From NCBI GenBank assembly GCA_008704415.1, contig VXIS01000276.1, forward strand, positions 5,001-64,781: DNA of 59,781 nt, given 5' to 3'. Source of the DNA: Sphaerosporella brunnea. Its lineage: Eukaryota; Ascomycota; Pezizomycetes; Pezizales; Pyronemataceae. The position numbers and the translations under genes were made by a program. Below, one piece after another: positions 19,919 through 29,633 of the stretch. The notes under the pieces are model-generated. The model did no database searches. It was not told where the DNA came from and saw only the letters and a program-made list of their open reading frames with translations. Within the stretch, counting starts at the first letter, position 1; every line of letters begins with the position of its first letter.

Positions 19919-22513
19919 ATGACGATTGCGGATGTGGCAGGGCCTTCCTCTGCGACGCTTCCGCCAAACTCGCCGCCAACAAAGGCGTCCTTAGCGAACT
20001 GGTGGGAGCGCTTCAAGAAGAAGAGCGTGAAGGACAATGCAGAGAAAGGTGAGATAGCTTGCGCGCTTCTTCTCTCTCTCTCCGTCTTTGTCGCGCACAG
20101 TTGTTGATGATTTGCGTTTAATTTTATTTTTAACTTTTTTGTCGTGTCGCATTCCAAAGCTAATCAAGTACTTGCAGAACAACAAGGCATATTCGGCGTC
20201 CCGCTACATCGGAGCATAAACTACGCGAATGTCGCCATTTCTTTAACCGATGCGAATGGAAAACAGTTCGTTTATGGATATGTCCCCATTGTGGTGGCCA
20301 AGTGCGGGGTCTTTTTGAAAGAAAAAGGTACGTGCACTTTTACCTGATGCATCTCGCGATGTGTGGCTTTAGGAAGCTTTGTGCTGACGATGCCTTGCCA
20401 CTCCACAGCCACCGAGATTGAAGGCATTTTCCGATTGAGCGGATCAGCAAAGCGAATCAAGGATCTCCAAACAATTTTTGACTCTCCCGAAAAGTACGGC
20501 AAGGGCTTGGATTGGACCGGCTACACTGTGCATGACGCAGCAAATGTGCTTCGGAGGTACCTTAATTGCTTGCCGGAGCCTATCATCCCGCTGGACTTCT
20601 ACAATAAGTTCCGTGACCCTTTGACAGTGCAGCCAGAAACTTTTGATGTCGAACACGCGATCAGGATCTACCAGAAATTAATCCTGGACCTGCCGCCTCT
20701 GAATCGACAGCTCCTTCTATACATCTTGGATCTCCTGGCCGTGTTCGCCTCGAAATCCGAAGTAAACAGAATGACAGCGGAAAATCTAGCGGCGATTTTC
20801 CAACCCGGCTTGATCTCGCATCCCAGCCATGAAATGGCGCCCCAAGCGTATAAGCTGTCACAAGATGTGCTTGTCTTCTTGATTAATCACCAGGACCACT
20901 TCTTGATGGGTATGCGCGGAAGCAACGAACCCGAAGTGGCTCCAGAGCTCAACCCTCCGGTGACTCCCTCATCGTTACGACACTCGAAGACTGTTGTGCA
21001 TAGGGCACCATCCGACGGGAGCGCCAGTGCGGACGAAATCCGGAGATACGGGGGCGTGCGTAGAAATACATCAGTCAGTTCAAGGAAGTCGGGAGCCATG
21101 TCTGGTGGTGTAAGTCGCAGTAACACCCTGCCATCCAAGAGGTCGCCTCGCACGCGCCCGTCTGCGAGCTTCCGGCCCACGGATGGTTCCTCGTCCCCAA
21201 AGCCAACTGAGTCCACAGAGAGCCAAGGCGCGGTTAAAATAATTGGTCGCGTGCGATCTCCTTCACCCGCCCGCGGTCAAATGATCGAGGGCATGGGCCT
21301 CGTTTCACGACCTGAGCACCCCGGACCGCAACACCCCCCTCGGGAACCCCGATCTCGACAGGTTTCCGGTTCATCGAGGCCAACCTCGCCTACCACCCCG
21401 ATAAGAGAGCGTAGTTTTGCCAATTTGTTTTCGCTAGCACCGGGAGACGGTAGGCCGCAAAGAAAATTGAGGAAAAGGTTGCCCGGAAGCAACAATCACT
21501 CGGCGGAATCGTCTTCCACATCCTTGCCGACTGGAAATGGCGGCCCTGCTGAAACCGCCTTCGAGACGACCCCCATGTCTCCTCCCCGTTCGGAAACCCC
21601 CCTGGAGGTGATTCCCCAGTCTCCTCCCCGGCCGATACCAATCCCCGCCGCGCCTCACTCGCCTCCTATTGTGGCATCTACATCAACGTTAATGCCAACC
21701 ATGTCCCCAACACCCTCGGCGACTTCCAGTGTGACTAGCCAGGACAGTGCTCATTCGTATTCCGATGCAACTGGTAATTCTGACTCCCCTGGAAAGAAGA
21801 AGAAAGCTAGATCATCAAAGTGGAGATGGTCCCACACGAAGGTTGATCAGTGGAATCCCGGAAGCCCCACTTTCGGAAACTCCAGTGGCAGTATAGCAGA
21901 GAGGATTGGCCGCAGCTCCGGAAGTCCTGATCATGACCGCAGTGAAGGCAGCGGTGACGACTCAGTTAGATCTGGAAGCAGTATGGGTGGTGCCTTGGGC
22001 TGGTTTAAGAAGCGGACTCAGCGGAAGGACGCGCATCATGAAGACAAAGACATCCCCATGCACGTTCAGGTGCAGAGTCTTCCACCGCCACAGTACCCTC
22101 TCCCCGGATCGCCTCATGTCCAACCACCAACTCCATCTTCCCTTGGGAAGCCAGCCACTCCCATCGCTGAGGCGGAGAATGAAATTGAGGATTCCCCCAC
22201 GGAAAGACCGTGGGCACAGGATTCCAATACACCAACGCCTACCCAGGACAAAATTCTCAAAACTGACGATATTCGTGTCGGCAACGCAACTCCTAGGCCT
22301 ACGCGTCCTTCGGAGTCACCCACTGTTTCGACGAACACTGTCACCCCTAAAGCCACAGAACACCCTTCTCCAGAAAATGGAGCCTCAGAGTCAGCTGCCC
22401 CGGCAGTCGGACTAGATCCCATTCCCTCCAACACCACCAGCTCCCCGCAGCCGAACGGAACCGAAGTATCAACGGCGGAGCCTGCACCCGCAGATGCCGC
22501 AGCAGCGCGCTAA
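19919..22513 (+). CDS. RhoGAP-domain protein of the Sac7/Bag7 type (Rho GTPase-activating protein)
   Basis: Stimulates GTP hydrolysis by a Rho-family GTPase; by family it should turn down Rho1 signalling to the cell wall and actin. Three exons (19919-20048, 20178-20327, 20409-22513) give 794 residues in continuous phase. The RhoGAP domain spans roughly residues 44-240. It begins at GIFGVPLHRSINYA, has the arginine-finger segment EGIFRLSGSAKRIKDL, and continues with NVLRRYLNCLPEPIIPLDFY and the helix MTAENLAAIFQPGLI. The remaining 550 residues are disordered, rich in Ser, Pro and basic stretches, with many SP/TP sites likely to be phosphorylated. The start MTIADVAG is followed directly by NWWERFKKK, typical of this family. 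Confidence 0.93.
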
Positions 22514-23545
22514 ACCATCATCTCGTGAATATACTGTTAAGAGTTATTGATACCAGGGTTTTGGGTTCTCAATTTTGCAATTATGGAAAAACTGGTTCTG
22601 GTTGTGCCTGGCGTTCTTTGCGACGATATCCTTACATTTTCAAACGGAGTCTGCACCGGGTTTGCTTGTGGGGGTTTATTGTGTCCAACGGGGTTTCCGC
22701 AATTCTTTATTTCTACGACTTTTTCCGGGATTCATGGGAGTTTTTTACGACACATTTTACATTCGATTTTTCCTAATTCTTGGTGTATGGACTGGGAGAT
22801 CCCATTGGGATGCTGTACGTGTGGAATGGAGGGCTACCACTTCGACGAACATGGCTTAAGGAGTTATAGGAAGTTCCGTTACGGACTTCATTTCTTGTGC
22901 TGCGGCGCTTCGCTGGCCGCTCTCCTTTATGCTTGTTTCGTCGAAGATGGTAATATCACACCTCTTACCCCCCCCCCCCCTTTTCTTGGGTTCTTTTTAT
23001 TTTCTAACTTTTCGGATTTGTTTCTTTCTCTTTCTCTTTTTGATGATTTGACGAGTAAACGGGGTTCTCTTTGGTTCGGTTTTTCGGTTTGCGGCGGATT
23101 ATTGTAACATGATACGGCACCATGGATCACGATGGGACGACCGAGTCGGTGTTGGGTAAAGGGGTGGTTTATTCGGCTTTTTTTTTGCGGGGGTTCTGAT
23201 GGGATTGGGGTATGACTTTATACTGCGTTTTTTTTTTTTTTTTTTCTTCTTTTACTTTTTAGTTTTTACTTTTATGAGGAATGTCATTTTAATGTGAGTT
23301 TGCGGATTGCCGGTTTTTTTTTCGTTTTTCGGGTTGTTTATTATGGATTGATTGGAGTGGGAATTCGGAAGGATTGTGGGAATTGTAACATCACATCATA
23401 CCCGTCATCCTACCTAGCTTAGGCCTCTTGGTGTGAATGGAAGTGAGATTTTTGGGTACGAACTTGATGAGGTACTAGGGCGCTACCGGCTTGACCTTGA
23501 TGTGAGATTTGAGTGGCACTCGCTCGAAGTTAGGGCCAAGTATTA
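22514..23545. other. 3' region of the RhoGAP gene and spacer
   Basis: A 186-codon frame at 22547-23107 is open, but its translation is rich in Phe, Cys and Gly from T/G-rich DNA and matches no family. I read it as 3' untranslated sequence. There is a poly-C run at 22969-22980 and T-rich tracts at 23180-23188 and 23228-23245. Confidence 0.5.
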
Positions 23546-24051
23546 GGGTGCGTTTGGATGCCTGTGGTCGGGTAAACTGTGGTTCAGACAAACTATGATC
23601 CATGCCGTGAAACTACGGTTGCGCAAACGTCATTTGCCTGCGAGCCAAACAGCGTGCGACCACAGTCATGATGCGACACCGCTGCCTCCTTTTTAAACCC
23701 GCTCTGCGCCCTTTTTCCCTGGTGCACCTGCTTTCGCATTGACTTTAGAAGAAACCGATCCTTGGTGCGGTCCCACTCTGCTTTTTCCAGCTGGGAGGAC
23801 ATCGCGCGTGGTTGTGGTTGGGGGTGCTTGTTGCCGGTGGTTGTGGTTGCGGGTGCTTGTGGCAGTTGGATCGTGGTCCGCGCGGAGGTAGATTCGATTT
23901 TTTTCGAATCGTCAGGACCCGCGGGAACCATGGTCCGCGGAATCACGTTGTGATGCAACCAAACAGTCACCGACTCCGCGAAATCATGTTCTCGTTGCGA
24001 CCATGGTCTAGCGCCCCGGATTGTGGTCCAAGCCGGGAACCAAACGCACCC
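23546..24051 (-). mobile_element. PIF/Harbinger-like non-autonomous element with Myb/SANT-like ORF
   Basis: The 506-bp unit starts with GGGTGCGTTTGG and ends with its reverse complement CCAAACGCACCC. It is flanked by TTA on both sides (23543-23545 and 24052-24054), the 3-bp target duplication typical of PIF/Harbinger. A minus-strand frame (23593-23970, 125 codons) contains DRFLLKSMRKQVHQGKRAQS followed by GFKKEA, which resembles the Myb/SANT-like DNA-binding protein encoded by such elements. It lacks a transposase, so it would need one in trans. The C-terminus of the frame runs to the left end of the element. Confidence 0.75.
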
Positions 24052-24078
24052 TTACATACCCATCGTTACTAACCATAC

Positions 24079-24448
24079 TACCGTATTCTTCCGGCACGAA
24101 GAGAAATGCCGGCGCCGAAGTCAATCTTTTCTAAGTAGCAAACGTACTATGTATGGAAACATGATAACGCCAGCGAATCTTATGTGACGGCGACAAACTA
24201 TCTAAGGAGGCGACAATGGCTGGGCGCGGTGTGGGGTCGCGGTATGGTTGGGGACACCTATGTACTCAACTCTAATTCTCACGGCTCCCTTGTGTCTCCG
24301 TCGTACCGCGACGTCTCCAGTGCCCACCCCTCCTGGCCATCAATTAAGATTCGCTGGCGTTATCATGTTTCCATACATAGTACGTTTGCTACTTAGAAAA
24401 GATTGACTTCGGCGCCGGCATTTCTCTTCGTGCCGGAAGAATACGGTA
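24079..24448. mobile_element. Fold-back element with 104-bp perfect terminal inverted repeats
   Basis: The left arm 24079-24182 is the exact reverse complement of the right arm 24345-24448. The outermost bases are TACCGTATTC / GAATACGGTA. The 162-bp centre has no coding capacity. TAC occurs immediately outside both ends, suggesting a short target duplication. It sits 28 bp from the Harbinger-like element. The perfect arms suggest recent insertion or gene conversion. Confidence 0.85.
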
Positions 24449-24458
24449 TACGTACGTT

Positions 24459-24970
24459 TATTACCCTTTTAGGAAACAATACAGAGTCTGACTCGAAACT
24501 ACACTGAAAAAAATAAACTCGCACAAAGGCCGAGTGATGAGCCATGAACATATATTTTTGACCTTCTTCGACGTCGCCGAACTAAATGCGCACTCGAAGA
24601 GGTCATCCTCCATCTCCATTAACTTCTCCTCAATCTCTACCAACTAAACTTCTTCTACCACATTTCACCTGTGGAGGATGCGAAAGGAGTGCTCCAGAAC
24701 GCGCATGTTGAGATGGATATAGGATAGCTAGTCGGCCCTCTCTGCTGTAAGGCAGTTCCTCTTTTTATCATGAATGAGGTTTCGGGTAGAAAGAGACCGC
24801 TCCGATGGTACGGAATTAGAGAGTGTGTGAAGGAGCTTGCCTGCAAGTGTGGCAAGGTCTCTTCCGAAGAGTATCATTTCTTCCCAAAAGTTCAGTGCGT
24901 TATTTGCAAGCTCCCAAATACGGCTTTGTCGACGAAATAGCTCTTGATATCTGCGGTGTTTCGTCCTCAA
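24459..24970 (-). mobile_element. hAT-family transposase remnant (C-terminal dimerisation region)
   Basis: The minus-strand frame from 24970 contains FWEEMILFGRDLATLAGKLL, then SVPSERSLS, NLIHDKKRNCLTAERAD and, after an in-frame TAG at about 24728, LSYIHLNMRVLEHSFRILHR. This order is characteristic of the hAT C-terminal dimerisation domain. The catalytic core is missing and a stop interrupts the domain. The acidic 3' tail (EEKLMEMEDDLFECAF) is also recognisable further on. This is a dead fragment next to two other elements. Confidence 0.72.
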
Positions 24971-25790
24971 GTTGCTAGTAAACAGAGGTTCAGGGTCACG
25001 GTTACCTTCGAGCCTTGCGGCGGGTCACGAATTTCAACACTTCCGAGAAACTCGGCGTCAGGATAGCGAGGCATTTCAGGTTGCCTGGTAGTTGACAGTG
25101 TATGGAATTCGAATGCCGGTGCCAGTGTGGGCACAGGACTCGGGCTTTGTATCAATATCTTCTAGCCTTCCAGACGCGGCGCTTCATTTCCAGGACCGGC
25201 CTCCCATCTCACTCAAACAACGTTTTATACCTCTCCCAAGCGCTGTATTTTACAGTGTAACCTTACCTTAAGTTAAGAATTTTACCCGACACGTATGCAA
25301 TCGAACCGTAATTATCGATCCCTACTCGAGGTTGATGGGATATCGATTCGCAGCTTATACTCCTTGTTGTTACATACCTCCGGATATAACCTGGAGTGAG
25401 GCCAGGGAAGACAGATTTTCCCGGCTTCCTTTGAGTGGATTGGATTGGATTTCTTCCTATCTGCCTGGTTTAGTTATCACCCGCTGCAGGCTGCAGGGCT
25501 CCCGCCTTGCTTACGCCATAGCACGGGCCGTAACCGTGACGGCGCCGAGGAAGCAGATTTTCACAAGGAATCTCTCGCCTACTCGAGCTCGGGATCAGGC
25601 GCATCTCCACGGGGCCCGGGGGATCATGACGTCAACGTTGCCAGATCAGCTTGCTTTTATACCCAGCCCGAGTGCACACATGCACACATACACACACACA
25701 CACATACACACACACACACACATACACACACACACACCCACACACACACACACACAGGTAACGACCAGTTAATCACTAGGTAGGAACAAA
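24971..25790. other. Upstream region of the OBAP gene with a CA microsatellite
   Basis: No convincing gene. The first 200 bases may still belong to the hAT remnant. The (CA)n-type microsatellite at about 25676-25756 ends 35 bp before the start codon and probably lies in the 5' leader or promoter. Confidence 0.5.
25676..25756. repeat. CA-type microsatellite with CATA interruptions
   Basis: About 80 bp of CA dinucleotides broken by regular ATA steps, just before the OBAP start codon. A length-variable spacer at this position could influence expression, which is speculative. Confidence 0.9.
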
Positions 25791-26642
25791 ATGAGCGATT
25801 CAGCATCTCAACCACCAGCTGCTGCGGAAGAGTTCGATTCCGGCTCCGGCGTGGCCGGTAGAGGCCACATTTCGACTGCGCAGAAGGTATTGGAGACGGG
25901 GGCTAGTATGGTGCAGGTTTGTTTTTTCTTTTCTTTTTTTTTTTTCTCCGGAGGGGAGAGGGCTGATGCAATCAGCAGGACTTCACGCCGCTCAAAAACA
26001 TTTGCGCCTACCTCAACGCCTTCCACATCTACCAGAGCGACCCGTCACGCCTCGTGGAAGCGCAACACTACTGCTCGCACATCAGCAACGACGTGCGGCA
26101 ATGCCTCATCTACGACTCGGGCGCGCCGAACGCGCGCCTGATCGGCGTCGAATACATGATCTCGAAAGAGCTTTACGAGACGCTGGAGCCTGAGGAGAAG
26201 AAGCTGTGGCATAGCCACGCATTCGAGGTTATGAGCGGCATGCTCATCATGCCGAAGCCCAGGACCAGTCTTGTCCCGGACTTTTTGTGGGATAAGGCTG
26301 AGACCAGGGAGATGGAGGAGGTGGTCAGCTTGTACGGGAAGACGTTCCACTTCTGGGAGGTGCGTTTGGTTTTTTAAGGCCCTTGCGGAGAAAGGTGGGA
26401 GAGGGAGGGAGGAATAGCAGCTGACGATGTTGTAGGTTGATAAGGGACACAATCTCCCGCTCGGCATGCCGAAGCTTATGATGAGCTTTGTTAAGGAATC
26501 CCCCGGGTTTGAGAAGGCGGTTGCAGATAGGGATAGCAGGTTTGGCACTGATAGGAAGCATAAGGCCGAGCTTAGAAAACATATTCAGGTCCCGGAGGTC
26601 CATCCGGAGGCGGATCAGTGGGACCATAGTAAGCAGGCTTGA
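25791..26642 (+). CDS. Oil-body-associated protein homologue (OBAP, DUF1264)
   Basis: Three exons (25791-25916, 25979-26359, 26436-26642) give 237 residues in phase. The conserved region runs from [20 protein letters not shown] through [56 protein letters not shown] and [15 protein letters not shown], the hallmark block of the family, to [14 protein letters not shown] near the C-terminus. Plant members localise to lipid droplets. The role in fungi is not established, so function here is by family only. The start MSDSASQPP agrees with the frame and is the first ATG after the CA repeat. Introns of 62 and 76 nt. Confidence 0.9.
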
Positions 26643-26866
26643 TCAAGGTGTTGATATATATTCAGGTTCAAGTTGGTATGGAGGTTTTTTCTTTCGTTTT
26701 GTTGTTTGGGATATGTACTTTTACAACGCGTAATTATTGTGATTTTCAGTATTGAGAATGATATTTGTGCCTGAGTCGTCAGGATGATTCTTTATGTAAC
26801 CATAAAAAAACTCCTGGTTGGAATGGTGATAAACGGTGACTCATGGAAGGAAATATGTACGCAGGT

Positions 26867-26910
26867 ATCTCGTCATAGGTTATCTCGTCATAGGTTATCT
26901 CGTCATAGGT
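26867..26910. repeat. Three tandem copies of a 15-mer
   Basis: The unit ATCTCGTCATAGGTT is repeated three times, the third copy one base short, ending 10 bp before the inverted-repeat element that starts at 26921. Position next to the insertion suggests slippage at the insertion site. Confidence 0.85.
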
Positions 26911-26920
26911 CTTCGTGATT

Positions 26921-27327
26921 AGGGGTAATCAGAGCTGGACGGGTTGGGCGAGACGGAAATTTTTGGTCAAAAGATGCGGCCAATAGAAAGGAGCCGACCA
27001 GCCGGAGCTGTGATTCCCCCAGCCGGACAGCGTGAGTCGGACTCAGACGGTTGCGACGGATAGAGCGCGGCCGATGTCATAGTTACCGATCCCATTCCCA
27101 TACCGCCGCTGTGCACCGGCCTACCCTATTCTACTTTCAGACTCACGTCACGTTTCCGCACCTTTCCAACAAACTCGGTGAGCTCTTTTCTCAGTCGGAG
27201 TCGGGTCGGCCAGACGGAAGTTTAAACGATCCGCGAATTCCTTGGGCCCAATCAGAGGGTGCCGAGCCTTGCCCAGCCTCGTTCCAACTTTCCGTCTCGT
27301 CCAACCCGTCCAGCTCTGATTACCCCT
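26921..27327. mobile_element. MITE-like element with about 38-bp terminal inverted repeats
   Basis: The ends AGGGGTAATCAGAGCTGGAC and the matching reverse complement ending at 27327 extend for about 38 bp, nearly perfectly. ATT flanks both sides (26918-26920 and 27328-27330), consistent with a 3-bp target duplication. The 407-bp unit has internal open frames that only reflect its composition. The superfamily is not certain; a 3-bp duplication and G-rich ends point to the PIF/Harbinger group. Confidence 0.7.
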
Positions 27328-28235
27328 ATTGTCTAATTGAGAGCTGTAAAAACTTGCAAGCTCGTAGTACACACCTTGGAGATGTGCTACGGCCAGAGCG
27401 CTCTATCAGTTGCCCAGATCGGCCCCAAATTGTTTCTCCAAACATCAGCGCACTCGGTTACATGTCTTCTAACTTTGATGAACATACGACCAGGCGTTGT
27501 GGAGATTTTGTTCAAAAAATTACGCAGAGGCAGCAAATACCACGTTAAACTTCATTGGGCATCGCGCTCGCGACAGCACACATCTTTGTGATGATGATGA
27601 AAGATGAGAAGCTTTTAAAAAAAAAAAAATTACGAAATTTCTAATAATCAGCTCTTGTGCTTATAGTTGTGTTGATGTGGTGTCGAGGTGAGCATTTTCG
27701 CAAGTTTTTGGAAGAAGACAACCGCTCCACCGCATTGGAGACTCTAGAGCTCAGCTTTGTTCAGTCAGATAGGCGTATCAACAAAAATAGAGTACCAGAA
27801 GGCTCAGGAGAATTTTTCCCTCTCACCTCAAAGTCTTTATATCCACAGACTTATTTCTGCACATTTTGTGCAGAGGACGGTTTTTTCACCATACAAAGTG
27901 CCGACATTCGTTCTCTGAAACGTTTTAATTCTCATTTCGGCAAGAAAAAAATCAATATGTGCGATGAAACTACTTCTCCGGCTCTTTGCCATAACATATT
28001 TTGATTGTTTATCTGGGGGCTGAATGAGCCTTTGCAGTCGCTTTTTTTAGTGGACTGCGTGCACCATATCCCTTGCTGTCAGTTCTAATAAAAGAAACAA
28101 TATTATCATTACTACGGCTGGTTCAAACCTACGCACAAGAGGACAATGGTCGACTGTAATTTAGCAGCCAGGAATGCTGGACCTTGTCGTATCTAGTCAC
28201 CTCAACTACATCGCCGCAACTATAACAACCGTAGC
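27328..28235. other. Spacer with one weak reading frame
   Basis: A plus-strand frame at 27657-28004 (115 codons) includes FCTFCAEDGFF..SLKRFNSHFGKK, vaguely like a broken C2H2 finger, but there is no further support. An A-rich run lies at 27618-27629. No RNA gene is recognised. Confidence 0.3.
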
Positions 28236-29633
28236 AATGTCCTCCTCCAAATCCTCCAAGCTTCCCGAGAAACAGTCGCGCAACGAATACATCCCGCACT
28301 TCATCCAAAAGAAGCCCTTCTGGAGGCTCGATGACGACCAAGAAGACGTCTACCTCGAGCACCAACGTCTCCAAAACGAGCAAAAAGCCGATCTTTCCTC
28401 CGCAAAATGGTACGATCGGGGCAGGCGTTCCGGCCCGGCCGCAGCCGACCAAGTACCACAAAGGCGCCTGCGGTTTCATGATCCACAAGCGCGCGGACTA
28501 CCTCTCTCGCCCGCGGAAACTCGGCGTGAAGTGGTCAGGTATGGATGTTGAAGCCGACGAAGTTGTCGATGAGGTGGAGCTCAACTGGGACGCGAAGAGG
28601 GAATGGTGGAATGGCTATGATCCGAAAAGAACATCGCCGCGTAGTGGAGGAGCACTCGCGGCTGGAACGGTTACGGAAGGAGGCTGCGGATGAGATGGAT
28701 AAGTACGCCGAGGAGTCAGAGATGCCAGGACAAGCATACGATGCCGCGAGCAGGACCTCGACCCGAAACCTTAGAATCCGCGAAGATACCGCAGAGTACC
28801 TACTAAACCTCGGCCTGGACTCCGCACGCTACGACCCGAAGACGAGAACGATGGTCGATAAAGGTGCGACCTCAGACCGTGCGGCTGCAATGGTTGCCGA
28901 GGAAGACTTCATCCGCGCCTTTGGCGATGCGGCGGAGTTCGAGCGTTTGCAAGGTGCGGCATGGGAATCGCAGGAGCGCGGAGACAAGAATAAGCCGCAT
29001 TTGCAGGCGAATCCCACAGAGGCGGAGGCGCTGAGTAAAAGCCAGGAGAAGGAGAAGGCAGGGGCGGCGGAGAAGAAGAGGAAGGAGCTGTTGGCTAAGC
29101 GTGGTGGTGCGGAGCATCTGAACAAGAAGCCAGAAGTGGAGGAAGAGGAATGTTACATTGAGCACACGGAGTGTGGCGACATCAAAGGCACGAAGAAAGT
29201 CCAAGTACGTCGAGGACAAGTATAACGGGAGCCATACGAGCGTGTGGGGAAGTTGGTGAGATGCTTTCAAGTGGGGCTATGCATGCTGTCACTCGACTAT
29301 TAAGAACAGTGAATGCTCTGGGGAGGAAGGGAAGGCGGCTGCGGAGATGGCGAAAAAGATGCGATTGGGTGTTTTTAGTAGATACACCGAAGCCGAAGCA
29401 GGAGGGGGAAGAATCGAACGAGCTCAAGCAGATCGAGGACCGGAAACCCCGGAAAGTGGATGAGCCAGCGAAAGGAGAGGGCGAGGGTGCTCAAGGGGTG
29501 GCGGTGAGAAAACGGTAGAAGGGGATGAGAAGGAGGGAAAGAGGAAGTTGGAGCACATGCTGGGTGGCGTCACCGAGGAGGATATGGAGGCGTACACGAA
29601 GACCCTATGGCGAATTTTGTGGACGCTGTTTGA
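28236..29633 (+). pseudogene. SLU7: Decayed copy of pre-mRNA splicing factor SLU7
   Basis: SLU7 acts in the second catalytic step of splicing and carries an essential CX2CX4HX4C zinc knuckle. Homology runs along the whole stretch: [106 protein letters not shown]. It is broken in several ways. Frames shift around 28440 and at an AAAA run near 28624. The second knuckle Cys is deleted and the last one replaced by Tyr ([12 protein letters not shown]). A Trp codon is TGA after HTSVWGSW (about 29259), and further shifts occur towards the 3' end. Because SLU7 is normally essential, an intact copy should exist elsewhere. The Cys-to-Tyr and Trp-to-stop changes both fit G-to-A transitions. Confidence 0.85.

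Noticed and set aside
22547..23107. 186-codon frame after the RhoGAP gene
   Set aside because: Rich in Phe, Gly and Cys from T/G-rich DNA, overlapping frames in the same area, no family motif. Best explained as 3' untranslated sequence.
23593..23970. Myb/SANT-like ORF as an independent host gene
   Set aside because: It lies wholly between the terminal inverted repeats and TTA duplications of a mobile element, so it is treated as part of that element.
27051..27548. 165-codon plus-strand frame
   Set aside because: It starts inside the inverted-repeat element and runs out of it through the right terminal repeat, with no recognisable domain.
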